Shown: in pieces, positions 40,646 through 51,287 of the stretch
Layout of the letters: each line of letters opens with the position of its first letter
Numbering within the stretch: the first letter of the stretch is position 1
Source of the DNA: Symbiodinium natans
Lineage: Eukaryota; Sar; Dinophyceae; Suessiales; Symbiodiniaceae
Direction of reading: 5' to 3'
DNA: 64,000 nucleotides
Assembly: GCA_905221605.1 (NCBI GenBank)
Contig: CAJNDS010001112.1
Location: 2,431,472-2,495,471 of the forward strand
Notes under the pieces: generated by a model
Told to the model about the DNA's origin: nothing
What the model saw: the letters and a program-made list of their open reading frames with translations, nothing else
Database searches by the model: none
Program-made: the position numbers and the translations under genes

Positions 40646-42077
40646 TTTTAGTGTTTGGGAAGCGCAAAAGAAGAAGCGACCCAGCTGTCTTCAAGACGAC
40701 GCCTTTGGGGTTTAGGGTTTAGGGTTTAGGGTTTGGGGTGATGGCTGCTGCGAGAAGCCACGCGCGGTTCAAGGAGAAATGACCTCCTTGAAGCGAGATT
40801 CCCTGGCTTTTTGTTGCTTGTCTCGTCTTCTCTGGTTGCAATTTATGCGAAGGTCCTTTTTCCAATTGCAGGTTTGGGATCTCTTGTTTTCGGGCATTCG
40901 GGGCAGAGGCTAAACAGTTACTGCCTTGTGTGCATGCGGATGGTAGCAACTAATATCAGCATGCCCGCACACAAAACCCCCCCATGTAATTGCTCCTAAA
41001 CCCTAAACCCTAAACCCGAAAACGACCCTGCCCAGCACAAGATCACTGCTAGGCGCAGGGCCAGACGGTGCGGGCGATGACTGCGATTGCACGCCGGGGC
41101 CTGACCTACTATTAGGGTTTGGGGTTTGGGGTTTAGGGTTTAGGGGTCGGAGTACTTGCTAGTAGTATGTATTCCCTTATGAGACTATCAGAAACCCTCC
41201 AAAACCCTATTTCCAATTGTGAAGGCCACTATATGTCATGGAGGGGTTTATGGGCTTAGGGTTTGTGACCTCTGTGAGTCTTTTGGCTTGTGCATCCGTC
41301 CTAAACCCCAAACCCTTACTAAACCCTAAACCCTAAGAATCAGTTCCTGGTCCGACATGGTTTCGGGCTTAGTTGTGTTTGTGCAGAGCACTTGTCCCTG
41401 CAAAGCAACAGATCTCACACTCAAGATCCTTTGAGCCCTTCTTTCCCTTGTTTGGGTGGTTGAGGCTCCCTAAATATGAACAGAGCACCGATGTTCTTTC
41501 TAGTTCGGCTTGGGTCTAGCTAAGGACCTTACATGAACATGCCAATATGTGTGTATGTATAAAACCCTAAACCCTAAACCCTAAATTATGACTTCAGGTT
41601 CTGGGTCCGCGCCTTCTACATCTCTGGCACTGCTTGCCGCAGACGGCGCGGCCACTCAGTTTGCCGGTCGTCCGGTGCACGTTTTGCGGGTGACCGAAGC
41701 TACTCCAGAGAAACATCTCATAAAAGCCTTAGAACTCCAGCAACATCAAATGAAACCATAAACCGTGCCCAAGAGAAGGCATAAATAAAGGAAGTTCGTG
41801 CGCGAGAGTCGCATAAAACTTCTTGCACCTCGGGCATATCGAAAATTTCGGAGACCTGGTTGCCGTATATAGAGACAGCAAACTCCTTTACAGCGTTTGG
41901 AGGGTCAGAAAGTGTGTCGAACCGAGCGAATCTTAATCCAGGCTTTCGCGCAAGGCATACCCTGAACCCTAAACCCTAAACCCTAGACCCTAGACCCTAG
42001 ACCCTAAACCCACATGCCAGTCAAACCTGGCTGCCGCAAACCTGAACACTACAACCTTAGCCTGCTTGCCCTAGGAG

Positions 42078-42168
42078 GTAGGCCCTTGGGACATTGTATA
42101 TTTCCCTAATTGGGTTTAAGAGGATCATATTCAGGAATATTTTTCAGAGGGTTTTAAGAGTCATGCTT
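42078..42168 (+). mobile_element. Family I element
   Basis: Starts GTAGGCCCTTGGGACATT and carries 'CATATTCAGGAATATTTTTCAG'. Same family as the intron at 49430-49527, with similar starts at 48900 and 3463. Here the right end is altered. Confidence 0.6.
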
Positions 42169-42192
42169 TGGTATGTTTCACCCGTCTACTCG

Positions 42193-42276
42193 CAGTCCTT
42201 CGTAGGGCTTAGGGGTACTTGAATCCCTATTAAGGACTGTTAGTACAAGGGGGAACATCCCGAGCCATGCTAGTGA
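42193..42276. mobile_element. Partial family E element
   Basis: 'CTACTCGCAGTCCTT' arm and right end 'GTACAAGGGGGAACATCCC'. The left TTGGGATG end is missing. Confidence 0.6.
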
Positions 42277-42550
42277 CCGTCATTTGGGAACGAGAGTGTT
42301 GCGTTGTGTCAGCTGAGGGTTTGTTTCGAGTCCCTGGTGTCGGGCATAGTTGCTCAGTGAGCTAAGGATGCTAGAGGGGTCCCCTAAACCTGGGGTTTAG
42401 GGTTTAGGGTTTAGGGTTCGGGTTTAGGGTTTAGGGTTTCTGGTTTACGGTTTAGGGTCAAGCAGCTGGCGAAATTGCCCGGAGCCCAGTACTCAGAGTG
42501 GTTTGAGGGGTCCAGGGTTTAAGGGTTCCTGAGGGTTTTACGGGCTTAAG

Positions 42551-42652
42551 CTTAGTAGTAGAGTAGATATCCTTTAACTTTTTTGGGGTAATATAGTCCC
42601 CTTATAAGCCCAAAGGTTCACCTTTAGTTCCCCTAGGTACTGGACAACCAAG
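42551..42652. mobile_element. Family O element with TAAG duplication
   Basis: CTTAGTAGTAGAGTAGATAT to 'GTACTGGACAACCAAG', with TAAG on both sides (42547-42550 and 42653-42656). Relatives at 45077-45182 and about 61987-62090. Confidence 0.75.
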
Positions 42653-43118
42653 TAAGGGTTGTAGGGCTTAGGGTCCCTTGATCCTTGGGTGGGGTGTTGG
42701 GCTTTCGAGACTTGGATATTTTGATCTGGGGCTTAGGGTTGAATCTGGATTTATAAGGGTTTTTTGGGATCTAAGGGTTTCAGGGTTTGAGGACTTACTG
42801 GTTTTTAAGGGTGTAAGGGTTTAGGGTTTAGGGCTAGCCCTAAACCCTATAAACCCTATAATTAAACCCTATAAACCCTACAAACCCCATAAACCCTATA
42901 AACCCTAAACCTGCAGATTTGCCCCCACAGCCAGTGCCGCGTTTCTGAGCAGGCCGGCGTCCCAGCGCCAGCGCCTCCTCGACAGGGCTGCGGGGGGGCC
43001 CAAGCTTTCCTAGGGCTCAGCGGAGACCCCGTTTCCTATTCTTTTTGTAGGGTTTAGGGTTTAGGGTTTTGGGTTTAGGGTTTAGGGTTTAGGGTTTAGG
43101 ATTAGGGTTTAGGGCTAG

Positions 43119-43226
43119 GACCCAGAGTAGGCCCTTATTTCTTTTTTGTAGAGTTTAGGTCCCCTTCTAAGCCCCCTCTGAACCAAAACAAGGGCACCCT
43201 TTTGTTTCCTAGGTTACTCTTGGGTC
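43119..43226. mobile_element. Family P element, clean copy
   Basis: GACCCAGAGTAGGCCC to 'GGTTACTCTTGGGTC', with mirrored 'GGTCCCCTTCTAAGCCCCCT' core and 'AACCAAAACAAGGGCACCC'. Confidence 0.65.
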
Positions 43227-43513
43227 AAGTTTCTTCGGTATCCATCTTTAAATTTGGCAATGGGCTTATAGAATTTTAGGGTTTAGGGTGGCAAGCAGTG
43301 TTGGTGTACCAGTCATCGCAAGAATACACCTGCATGTCTTTACTTCTTTTTGAACTGCTACCCTGTGCCTATACATATTGGGATTTCCGACAATAGGGGT
43401 ACCCTTAAATATCCCCAAATACTATAATTCTTTTAAAGTAACCCCCAAAAAATAACCCCCCCCCCCATTTTCGAACTGCTACCCTGCGCCCACATATATA
43501 TATATATATATAT

Positions 43514-43666
43514 GGGGGGTTTCTGAAATTAGGGATACCTTATTGGGGTCCTCATTAGAAGGGAATCTTACGGGTTAGGGTTTTTAGGGTTTAGGGTTTA
43601 GGGTTTAGGGTTACTACTGGGGGGGGATTCCATTGCCGGAGGGTCCCCTGTTTTTGCGGAAACCCC
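43514..43666. mobile_element. Family D element with ATAT duplication and a telomeric patch
   Basis: GGGGGGTTTCTGAAATTAGG to 'TTGCGGAAACCCC', with ATAT at 43510-43513 and 43667-43670. About 35 bp of TTTAGGG sits in the centre where other copies have unique sequence. Confidence 0.8.
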
Positions 43667-44266
43667 ATATCAGTCCAAAATTCCTTCGAGTCGTCCGGCG
43701 CTGCCGGGCTGAACTTGCTTGAGGGTTTAGGGTTTAGGGTTTAGGGCTTAGGGCTTAGGGCTTAGGGCTTAGGGTTTAGGGTTTAGGGTTTAGGGTTTAG
43801 GGTGCCGTTGCAGCATCTGCCAGGTCCTCTACGGCCGCCGCGCTCGCGACGAAGACAGACTGGACGAAGTTCAGGAGCAAGATCTCGCGCCTTGTCCAGC
43901 AAACCCTAAACCCTAAACCCTAAACCCTACACCCTAAACCCTAAACCCCGCCATGCTGTATGTTGTGGAGACCCTCTGACGTATCCCCCCCGGCAGTGTG
44001 CCCGAGTGCTGGGTGGGTGGCAAAAATCCCTTATAAACCCTAAGCCCTAAACCCTAAACCCTAAACCTGTACATGCCAGGGCACTCCCGACCTCTTCTGC
44101 TTAACGGTTTTGTCCCTAAACCCTAAACCCAAAACCCCAAACCCTAAACCCTAAACGTCACCTCCCAAAGCCGCAGGGTGTTCCTTGAAGCCTTTCTCGG
44201 CTTCTAAGAACTCTAGCCTGGGCACGTGACCATTGCAGGTGCGGAGGTGATTTTGTTCCATCAAGT

Positions 44267-44394
44267 CTACTAATTGCTTAAGAACCCCGAAAAGATCTTT
44301 TTAAAAAAACTATTCTTCCTTATTAAGGGTAATATAGAGATTCGTGTTTTTTCAATACTTTTGGGCTTCTTAAGCAATTGGTAGAAGATTATGC
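44267..44394. mobile_element. Family K palindromic element
   Basis: CTACTAATTGCTTAAGAACC to 'GGGCTTCTTAAGCAATTGGTAG'. Flanks AAGT and AAGA. The interior has 'TTCTTCCTTATTAAGGGTAA'. Confidence 0.75.
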
Positions 44395-44681
44395 TTGGAA
44401 GGTCATTGAATAGGGTATCCAGCATACCATCGTCATACCTAAGCCAAAAACATTTGCCAAGAACGTTCCCTTGTTGAGATCCCCTGCATCCTTTTGGCAC
44501 AGTGATGCCAACTACCCAAAAGACTTAGTCTTATTTGTAAAGGGCTCTACTCCAGAGTTGCCCCAAACCATATAAAGGGTTAGGGTTTAGGGTTTAGGGT
44601 TTAGGGTTTAGGGTTTAGAGCCATGAAGGCTTCAGAACTGCAGTAGGCCCCGAAAAATTACCCCAAACCCTTGAAGGCTTC

Positions 44682-44778
44682 CTTGGTAGCCCAGTGGTAC
44701 CCTTTACTTTAATTTGGGGTTATGGGTTCCCCTATGAAAGTAACCCACCCAAAGCAGGGCGGCCACTGGGCTTCCATT
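44682..44778. mobile_element. Family B element, right end decayed
   Basis: CTTGGTAGCCCAGTGGTACC is perfect. The right end is 'GGCCACTGGGCTTCC'. Core 'AAAGTAACCCACCCAAAGCA'. Confidence 0.7.
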
Positions 44779-45076
44779 CCTCAGAACCCCAAGGAAGACA
44801 GAAGAAGTCCCCCGAGCCAGGTGCTTGTAGACCGGCCTCCCTTTGCAGAGGCCTCTTTGCTTGATGGGTAGTTTCCAAACTTAGGGTCTTTTTTGGGATC
44901 CCTTTTAAAGGGTGCCGCCTTAATTACAATGGGCACCCACAAAGGAACCGTAATTTAGAGGACTACCCTGATGCCAGAAGAGTAGAGCAGTTAAAAATGT
45001 ACCTAGACCTCCAAACTCCCGTTCGCATGGCCTGGGAAGCCCTGTGTTCTGCGCCGTTTCTGCCGGAAACCCTAGT

Positions 45077-45182
45077 CTTAGTAGTAGAGTAGGTAACCTT
45101 CAACCTTTCTTAGGGGGTAGTATAATCCCCTAAGAATCCCAAAGGTTAACCTTTAATTCCCCCTGGTTACTGGACAACTAAG
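45077..45182. mobile_element. Family O element
   Basis: CTTAGTAGTAGAGTAGGTAA to 'GTTACTGGACAACTAAG'. Flanks CTAGT and CTATT. Close relative of 42551-42652. Confidence 0.7.
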
Positions 45183-45387
45183 CTATTGGAGGTTCGGGTA
45201 CGGTCCAGGCGGCTCAGGTTCAGATGCGACTCCTTGCACCTGGAGCCTCAGTCGCATGGCTTGGGCCAGAAAGACGATAAATTTCTTTGTAAGCTACAAA
45301 TATACTAGTAAAGATTATAGTAGTAAATACTATAAATATCTTCGTCAGCTACAAATATTAATAGTAAATATTATAGGAGTAGGCACA

Positions 45388-45489
45388 TGGCATCTTCAGT
45401 CGCGCGCAGAGACCCTGCCACTCCTGGCGCTGCACTTGGATGTGGTTTTTGCTGAGGACACCGCCGTGGCCGAGAACAACGGGTTCTGA
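45388..45489 (+). CDS. Probable terminal exon, product unknown
   Basis: After 'CATCTTCAG' an open frame reads 'SRAETLPLLALHLDVVFAED' then 'TAVAENNGF' and stops at TGA 45487-45489. Composition is exon-like. Upstream is AT-rich (45270-45380) with repeated 'AGCTACAAATAT' and 'TAGTAAATA' units. A family B copy with a non-G target follows 36 bp after the stop, as expected for 3' flanking DNA. No family recognised. Confidence 0.35.
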   Translation, partial: WHLQSRAETLPLLALHLDVVFAEDTAVAENNGF

Positions 45490-45524
45490 GCTCTGAATTC
45501 CAGGACAAGGAGCGATGAGTTAGT

Positions 45525-45634
45525 CTTGGTAGCCCAGTGGTACCCTTTACCTTTGTTTTTTGTTTATGGTTTCCCTTCTAAAATAACCAGCCCAAAAAAG
45601 GGTGCCCTTATCATATGGTTACTGGGCTACCACG
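45525..45634. mobile_element. Family B element with TAGT duplication, non-splicing type
   Basis: CTTGGTAGCCCAGTGGTACC to 'GGTTACTGGGCTACCACG', flanked by TAGT (45521-45524 and 45635-45638). The end is CACG rather than CAAG and the target lacks a leading G, so neither splice signal is present. Confidence 0.85.
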
Positions 45635-45718
45635 TAGTAGGATGAGTTTTTCCAACGCCTTGCATGCGGGACGTTCTATCGCTTTCCGCTCATCCGTTTG
45701 TGCATTTAGAAGAAGTAG

Positions 45719-45825
45719 CTACTAATTGCTTCGGAACCCCGAAAAAAAGATATTCTTCCTCATTGAGGGCAATATAGGGATTATTATTATTGCTTTTTCG
45801 TGTGGGGTTCTTCAGCAAATAGTAG
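45719..45825 (+). mobile_element. Family K element with GTAG duplication
   Basis: CTACTAATTGCTTCGGAACC to 'GGTTCTTCAGCAAATAGTAG', flanked by GTAG (45715-45718 and 45826-45829). With a GT-starting target and a TAG end it has everything needed for a GT-AG intron, as families A-C do. Confidence 0.8.
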
Positions 45826-45829
45826 GTAG

Positions 45830-48740
45830 GCGTTGCTGAGCGGATGTCTGACTGCTACACTCGAGCATGCCCTGTGCTCTAACCGCAGGGAAAGAGGTGT
45901 ACCTAATCTCTTATGGCACAAAACCATGTTAATGGGTACTCCAAATTCCCTGAACCCTAAACACGTAGGTACATAACCCCTAGCCCTGACCCTAAACCCT
46001 GAGCGCAGCCCATGTAGAGCCCGTGGGCTTTCGGATCGACCAGTGGCTTTCATCAGCAACCCCCTCTACCCGCTCAGCAAGCGTTCGCGGAAGACTGTGC
46101 AGATGCACATGATCCTTGCATTTTCTAGAGTGGCTTGAGCTCGTCTAGTGCTTGCCAGCCGGACAGCTTGCATAGGCTTGCCTGTGGAGACCTGGCTCGG
46201 TTCCTGCGCCCCAGTCGGTAGAACAGTACCCTAAACCCTAAACCCTAAACCCTAAACCCTAAACCCTAAACCCTAAACCCTAAACCCTAAACCCTAAACC
46301 CTAAACCCTATAAACCCTAAACCCTAAACCCTATGGATGAAGTTTTGCTGTGGTGAGTGGCTCAGCCTTCTTACCAGGGAGCAGGTCCGAGACAGTCCCT
46401 GCGCAGGTAGGAGAGGATTTCTGTTGGCTTCTGGCATGCTCCGGGTTGCCCTCCGAAAAAAACCTTCGCCAGAGCGCCATGGTTTTTGGACACTCTGATA
46501 TCGAGTTCTAGAGCAACTTGTAGGCCCTTGGAGCTGGGGGAATGTTTCTAAGCCACTGGGTGTGTGTTGCCCCCAACGTTCTACAGGTTAGTAACCGCTG
46601 GGGAGGATTTAAAAAGTAGGTCCGTTTTAAGGATTCCTAAGAATGACCCGAATGACCTAACAGTAGTACAGGGTAGTATAGGGTTTAGGGTTTAGGGTTT
46701 AGGGTTCTATTTTGGGGGGCTCTACTTTTTGGACCGTCCCAGGGGGTTCTTGGCAAGGTCCCTGAGTAGGACAAACTGTACTTTTTCAAGCCCCCCGGTC
46801 CTCTAAGCAGGTTAGAAGTAGACTTATCATGTTAATAACCCTAAACCCGAAACCCTAAACCCTAAACCCTAAACCCTAAACCTTACAATTGGGGTTCTAA
46901 GTACCCCAAGAACCTCCAAAGCACAAAGCTCAGCTCCTCCGAGGTCCGTCATCGACAGCTTAGTCTCAGCCTGCGACTCGATCCTCCCACAGCTGAAAGG
47001 CCGCTTTGATGGGTTTAGGGTTTAGGGTTTAGGGTTTAGGGTTTAGGGTTTAGGGTTTAGGGTTTGGGGTTTAGGGTTTAGGGTTTAGGGTTTGGGGTTT
47101 CGGGAAGCTTAGGGAGCCTTAGGCCTTAGGGAGTAGTAGGGAGTATTGGGGGGGCCCTAGAATTTCACAGCTGAAGGGCCGCAGTGATGGAAGAAGAAGG
47201 GCGTCGAACTGCTGCTTCCCATGGGAGCTTTGCGAAGCCGAAACCCTAAACCCTGAACCCTTAACCCTGAACCCTGAATCCCTCAACCCTCAAACCCTCA
47301 AACCCTCAAACCTTAAACCTTAAAAGCCAAAAACCGAAAACCCTAAAGCCCTAAACACGGGCCTGGTGCTGACTTGGAGTTGGGCTGGTTGGATGGTGGC
47401 TTGCCAAAGCCAGGTAGAGGAAGGTTTAGAGTTTAGGGTTTGGGGTTAGGGTTTAGGGTTTGGGGTTTAGGGTTTAGGCTTTAGGCTTTAGGTTTTAGGC
47501 TTTAGGCTTTAGGGTTTAGAGGAAGAGTCATTCAAAGGTACCGCAGAAGCAGCAGGTCCCAGTCAAGTTTCGAACCGCCGCCACTTTTGTGGTTTAGGGT
47601 TTAGGGTTTCCCTACTACCCCCTCTATACTACCTCCCCTTGGTTTAAGTTGTACAGAGGGGGGTAGTAGGGAAACCCATGAAACATAATGTGAGCCAGAT
47701 GTCATGTTCAGTCGGGTGGCCTCATTCGCACCTCCGCAGCAATGAGCTGTCGGGGATCACGCTCGCTCGAGGACTTGTTTCTCATTCTTCTTACGATAAT
47801 TAATGTTGGACCCTGATTAGTGTGGGGGGCCCCCCCGCCCCCCCCTGGACAGTCGAGGCGTGGATGGGAGCCTGATTACACGGCCCCGGAGGCTTATATG
47901 ATTTCAATAGGGAGGAGTTTAGATAGGTTTCAAAGGGGCAGCGATGCCCGGTTATCTTTTTTAAAGGCGCGCCACGTGGAATTTTCTTACGGCGCCCGGA
48001 CGGTTCGACTTTGAAGAGGACCCCGCCAACAGTCACGAGATCCTGAATAATTCGGCCAAATTGACTTTAAAGAGGAGGCCCCCACTAATCTGGGTCTAAC
48101 ATTACTAATTATGATAGTATTGTACCAATAATTCCCTTTTTAAAATCATGAATATTAAGTTCTATTGCTCTCACCCTCTCTCTCTACATATATATATATA
48201 TATGTATGTATTACTGCATTTCTAGCTCTCTTTCTTTACATATAGATATACATATGTATAGACATACATGCCCAAAGACCTGAAATCATATTAAGGCTCC
48301 CAATATAGATTGAGGAATCCCTAGTTAAGGGATATTGGACTCTTTGGGGCAGTTTGCATAGTTATTGCTTCCCTCGTACTCCCTACCCCCCCATAACCCC
48401 CCACCCTAAACCCCAAACCCCAAACCCCAAACCCTGAACCCTAAACCCTAAACCCTAAACCCTAAACCCTAAACCCTTAGGTTAACATAAGCTGTAGTTG
48501 GAGTTGCTCCATCTGAGGAGAGGTGCTGACAAGAAGCTACAGGCGGGTCTCCTTAGCCTTGGCACCCTAAGGCTCTAAGGCCCTAAGAGGCGTTTAGGGT
48601 TTAGGGTTTAGGGTTTAGGGTTCGGGGTTTAGGGTTTGGGGTTTAGGGTTTAAGGTTTAGGGTTCAGGATCACAAAACCATTCCTGGGCTGCGCTTCGGA
48701 ATCCCAGAATCTGGTGATGCTTGGTTTGTGTGCTTTTCTT
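45830..48740. other. Repeat field, no gene recognised
   Basis: Telomeric arrays (46230-46335 C-strand, 46683-46707, 47012-47100), TTAGGCT variants (47475-47515), an HH fragment (46800-46917), family N core (47104-47160), family S hairpin and TA/ATGT microsatellites (48188-48260). Frames at 47800-48036 lack a motif. Confidence 0.5.
47607..47675. mobile_element. Family S short hairpin
   Basis: GTTTCCCTACTACCCCCTCT and its inverted repeat 'AGGGGGGTAGTAGGGAAAC' enclose about 30 bp. A fragment with the same end occurs near 6485-6510. Confidence 0.65.
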
Positions 48741-48748
48741 CTCCTTAC

Positions 48749-48846
48749 TGTTGGTTAGTAGGGCCTCGTGGGGAATGAGGTGCCCTGTATAATCCCTTAA
48801 AGGGTATATATAGGGCCCTCATTCCGTCATTCCCTGCTAACCAACA
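48749..48846. mobile_element. Family M palindromic element, complete
   Basis: TGTTGGTTAGTAGGGCC to 'TTCCCTGCTAACCAACA', with mirrored 'GGGAATGAGGTGCCCT' and 'AGGGCCCTCATTCC' arms. Shorter relative at 39071. Confidence 0.75.
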
Positions 48847-49040
48847 GCTAGTCTCTGTCTTGCTCCTGAATGCAACATCGTCATCAGCCCAAAGCCAGTT
48901 AGGTAGGCCCTTGAAACAGTTTATATTTTCACTTCTTGGGTTTCAGAGCATCATATGTCGGTCTGCCAGGTTCACTGAGGAGGTGGATGAGTTCCGCGTG
49001 AGCACGGCTTTTACAGACCGAGCAGCCTCCGCAATAACTA

Positions 49041-49145
49041 CCCAGATCTCCCAAAACCCCTTAATGAAGGTCTATTCCCTAGTTTATTCTAAGGGTCTAT
49101 GAATTAGGGTATATTCCTAAATTAAGGGTTTTTGGCAGATCTGGG
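49041..49145. mobile_element. Family J palindromic element with TA duplication
   Basis: CCCAGATCTCCCAAAACCCC to 'TTTTTGGCAGATCTGGG', flanked by TA on both sides. Interior 'GGTCTATTCCCTAGTTTATT' and mirror. Confidence 0.8.
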
Positions 49146-49280
49146 TAATCTTTCGGTGCTCGTACTCTGCATATGGAAGTCGCGTAATTTCATCCTCTCA
49201 TCTTCAACTTCCCTCAGCTCAGTTTGTGTGGGTCCTTCAGTAGTTGAAGTCTGCAGGCTGCAAGTGATGATGCAGACAAC

Positions 49281-49570
49281 ATGGCACTAAACACCCAGAT
49301 CGCACGGGGACACCACCAGCAAGCCTCTGCCAACGAGGATGGGTCTGTTTCCGTGCCACGGGACTCTGTCCGGAAGATGACCCTTGGCGGCAAATTGACG
49401 AACACAGTCCCATCTGGGGCTTTTCCTAGGTAGGCCCTTGGGACATTTTCTATTTTCCCTAAGTGGGCTAATCTAAGAGGATCAGATTCAGGAATATTTT
49501 TTCAGAGGGTTTTGAGGGCCATCCTAGTTTCTCGAGGATTCACGGTCGCTTCCTGAGCAAGAGGCTGTAG
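49281..49570 (+). CDS. Small two-exon ORF, 63 residues, unknown
   Basis: Exon 1 (ATG 49281 to 49429) encodes 'MALNTQIARGHHQQASANED' and 'VPRDSVRKMTLGGKL'. The intron 49430-49527 is a family I element (GTAGGCCCTTGGG to CATCCTAG, GT-AG). Exon 2 (49528-49570) continues 'SFSRIHGRFLSKRL' to TAG. The frame holds across the intron, giving a basic 63-residue product. It may instead be part of a larger gene or fortuitous. No family recognised. Confidence 0.35.
49430..49527 (+). mobile_element. Family I element positioned as a GT-AG intron
   Basis: GTAGGCCCTTGGGACATTTT to 'GAGGGCCATCCTAG', close relative of 42078-42168. CCTAG occurs at both borders. Confidence 0.65.
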
Positions 49571-49593
49571 CTACGAGGCCTAGCCACAAGTTG

Positions 49594-49700
49594 CCCAAAG
49601 AGCCCAAGTACCCCTTAACTAAGGAATATGTAAATCATATGAAGGATCCCTATAAATGAAGGAGTATTCCCTGAAATCAAGGGATATTGGGCTCTTGTGG
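49594..49700. mobile_element. Family L palindromic element
   Basis: CCAAAGAGCCCAAGTACCCC to 'GGGATATTGGGCTCTTGTGG', with interior 'AACTAAGGAATATG' and mirror. Relatives at 13343 and 48273. The last 40 bp of the window (63959 on) start another copy. Confidence 0.6.
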
Positions 49701-49999
49701 TGCTTCAAGCTATCGTTCTGCACGACCCGGTTCGGCAGACCATCAATGCTAGGAAAGCATCCGTTGGCACCTAGGTTTCTGACTTCTTCGTAGCATGGTG
49801 GTCACTTTGTTTGGTTCTGGGTTTCTTTACAGAGTGCCCAACCCAAAAAGGGTACCCTTATTATTATCTGGTTGCTGGTCAACCGCGATATATATATTCT
49901 CCTTGCTCAGCCTTGTTCGGAGAACGTGAGCCATGCGGCAGCACAATACTTACCTATCTTGTCATCTCCGTAAACTACCCAATATGCCCCTTCTATTTT

Positions 50000-50175
50000 C
50001 GGCAGGAAGCTATAAGTGCATATTCGTATGTGTATACGTATATGTATATGTAAATGTATGTGACAGTATGTGTATGTGTGTATGTATATATATATATATA
50101 TATATATATCTGCTATGTTGTATATTTATTACGTGTGTGTCATATACATTTGTATATATATATATATATATGTGA
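50000..50175. repeat. AT/GT-rich microsatellite pair
   Basis: Two (TA)n tracts (about 50085-50109 and 50154-50171) with TATG/TGTG repeats between. The frames crossing it are repeat artefacts. Confidence 0.9.
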
Positions 50176-50297
50176 TGCCAACATTGCTGCAGGAATTCCC
50201 AGAGAGAGACGAAGACGAAGCGGACGATGTGGACGAGGATCTCTGAGGGGCAGACGGAGGTGGCTGGAGGGAGCCAACGAACGCCCACCTGCCCCTA

Positions 50298-50438
50298 CTT
50301 GAAGGTTCATGGTACTTAGTAACCAATTATAACTGTACTTATAACTGTACTTAGAAGTCCCTTAAGTGCCCTAATATAGTTATCACTTGGGTTAGAAGTA
50401 CAGTTATAATTGGTTACTAAGTACCATGAACCTCCAAG
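50298..50438. mobile_element. Family H palindromic element, TA flanks
   Basis: 141 bp, same ends and TA borders as the other copies. A family E element starts 17 bp downstream. Confidence 0.85.
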
Positions 50439-50454
50439 TAGCCTAGGGTTTACG

Positions 50455-50548
50455 TTGGGATGTTCCCCCTTATACTAGCTGTCCTGAATTGTAGTACACC
50501 TGTTATAATCCCTACTAAGGGCTGTTAGTATAAGGGGGAACATCCCAA
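50455..50548. mobile_element. Family E inverted-repeat element
   Basis: TTGGGATGTTCCCCCTTATA to 'TATAAGGGGGAACATCCCAA'. Flanks GTTTACG and GGTTTCGG share GTTT, so excision from GT to the terminal AAG would be a GT-AG intron. Confidence 0.8.
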
Positions 50549-51174
50549 GGTTTCGGGCTTATAATTATAAGGTTTAAGGTTTAGGGTCTACATGTGCAAC
50601 AGTGCTTCGCATGGAGGAACTGTGTAGAACAAACTCCCATCCCATCTCAGACTCTGACTGATGCATTCTGTACACATTGCGCGTGGCAGAAAGAGCCAGG
50701 GAGGACCAGCGCAGCAAAAGACGCCCACTGTGCCTAGGGTTTTACGCTCGGAAGTATATGATCAGAGGTTGCATCTCGGAGCTTGAGACCCGTTTATTTG
50801 AGCTCCCTTTTTTGGGCGGCACCCCCCCCCCCCCCCCCCATACCCTTCCGCAAATGATCCCTAAACACGGGGAGCCCTGTTTTGGGCCTACGGTTTGATT
50901 TGGTCTCAGCTCCTTTAGGCCTAAACCCCCAAAACCCCTTAGAAACCCCGAACCCTAAACCATAAACCCTAAACCCTAAACCTCCCCCCCCCATATGGCC
51001 AAGGCCCCAACGTGGCCACTTACTCTCTGGCCTTGAAGGCTTGCGAGCAGGGTGCCCTGGCCCGACAGCCGAGTTTGTTTATTTTCTTGCGGGAAAGTTA
51101 GAGGTTTAGGGTTTAGGGTTGAGGGCTGAATTAGAAAGAGGTGTCTAAATATAAATATAATGGAGCTAAGGATC

Positions 51175-51287
51175 CTTGAGGTAGCCCAGCGGTGCCAGTT
51201 TGCCCTTTTCTGGGGTGCTGGTATCCCGGTATCCCCTATAGAAAGCAACCAACCTCACCATTGCATGTTGGTTACTGGGCTACCAAG
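51175..51287 (+). mobile_element. Family B element with GATC duplication
   Basis: CTTGAGGTAGCCCAGCGGTG to 'GGTTACTGGGCTACCAAG', flanked by GATC (51171-51174 and 51288-51291). Removing it joins an open frame 'MELRISELGEPGKPNFSGE' (from ATG near 51160), suggesting a GA-AG intron of an unrecognised gene. Confidence 0.75.

Larger units (their letters stand above)
39568..42070. other. Repeat field with two family B copies, no gene recognised
   Basis: Short telomeric runs in both orientations, family B copies at 39884-40003 and 40482-40645, and islands such as 41590-41940 without motif. Confidence 0.5.
42660..44260. other. Repeats and element copies, one exon-like island
   Basis: Contains a TTATAGGGTT ladder (42840-42905), family P and D copies, telomeric runs and an AT microsatellite (43495-43512). 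The island 43809-43899 after 'CCGTTGCAG' is open in two frames ('TKTDWTKFRSKISRLVQ' or 'ICQVLYGRRARDEDRLDEVQ') and may be an exon. Confidence 0.45.

Noticed and set aside
50010-50302. Tyrosine/isoleucine-rich frames
   Set aside because: Produced by TA and TG microsatellites.
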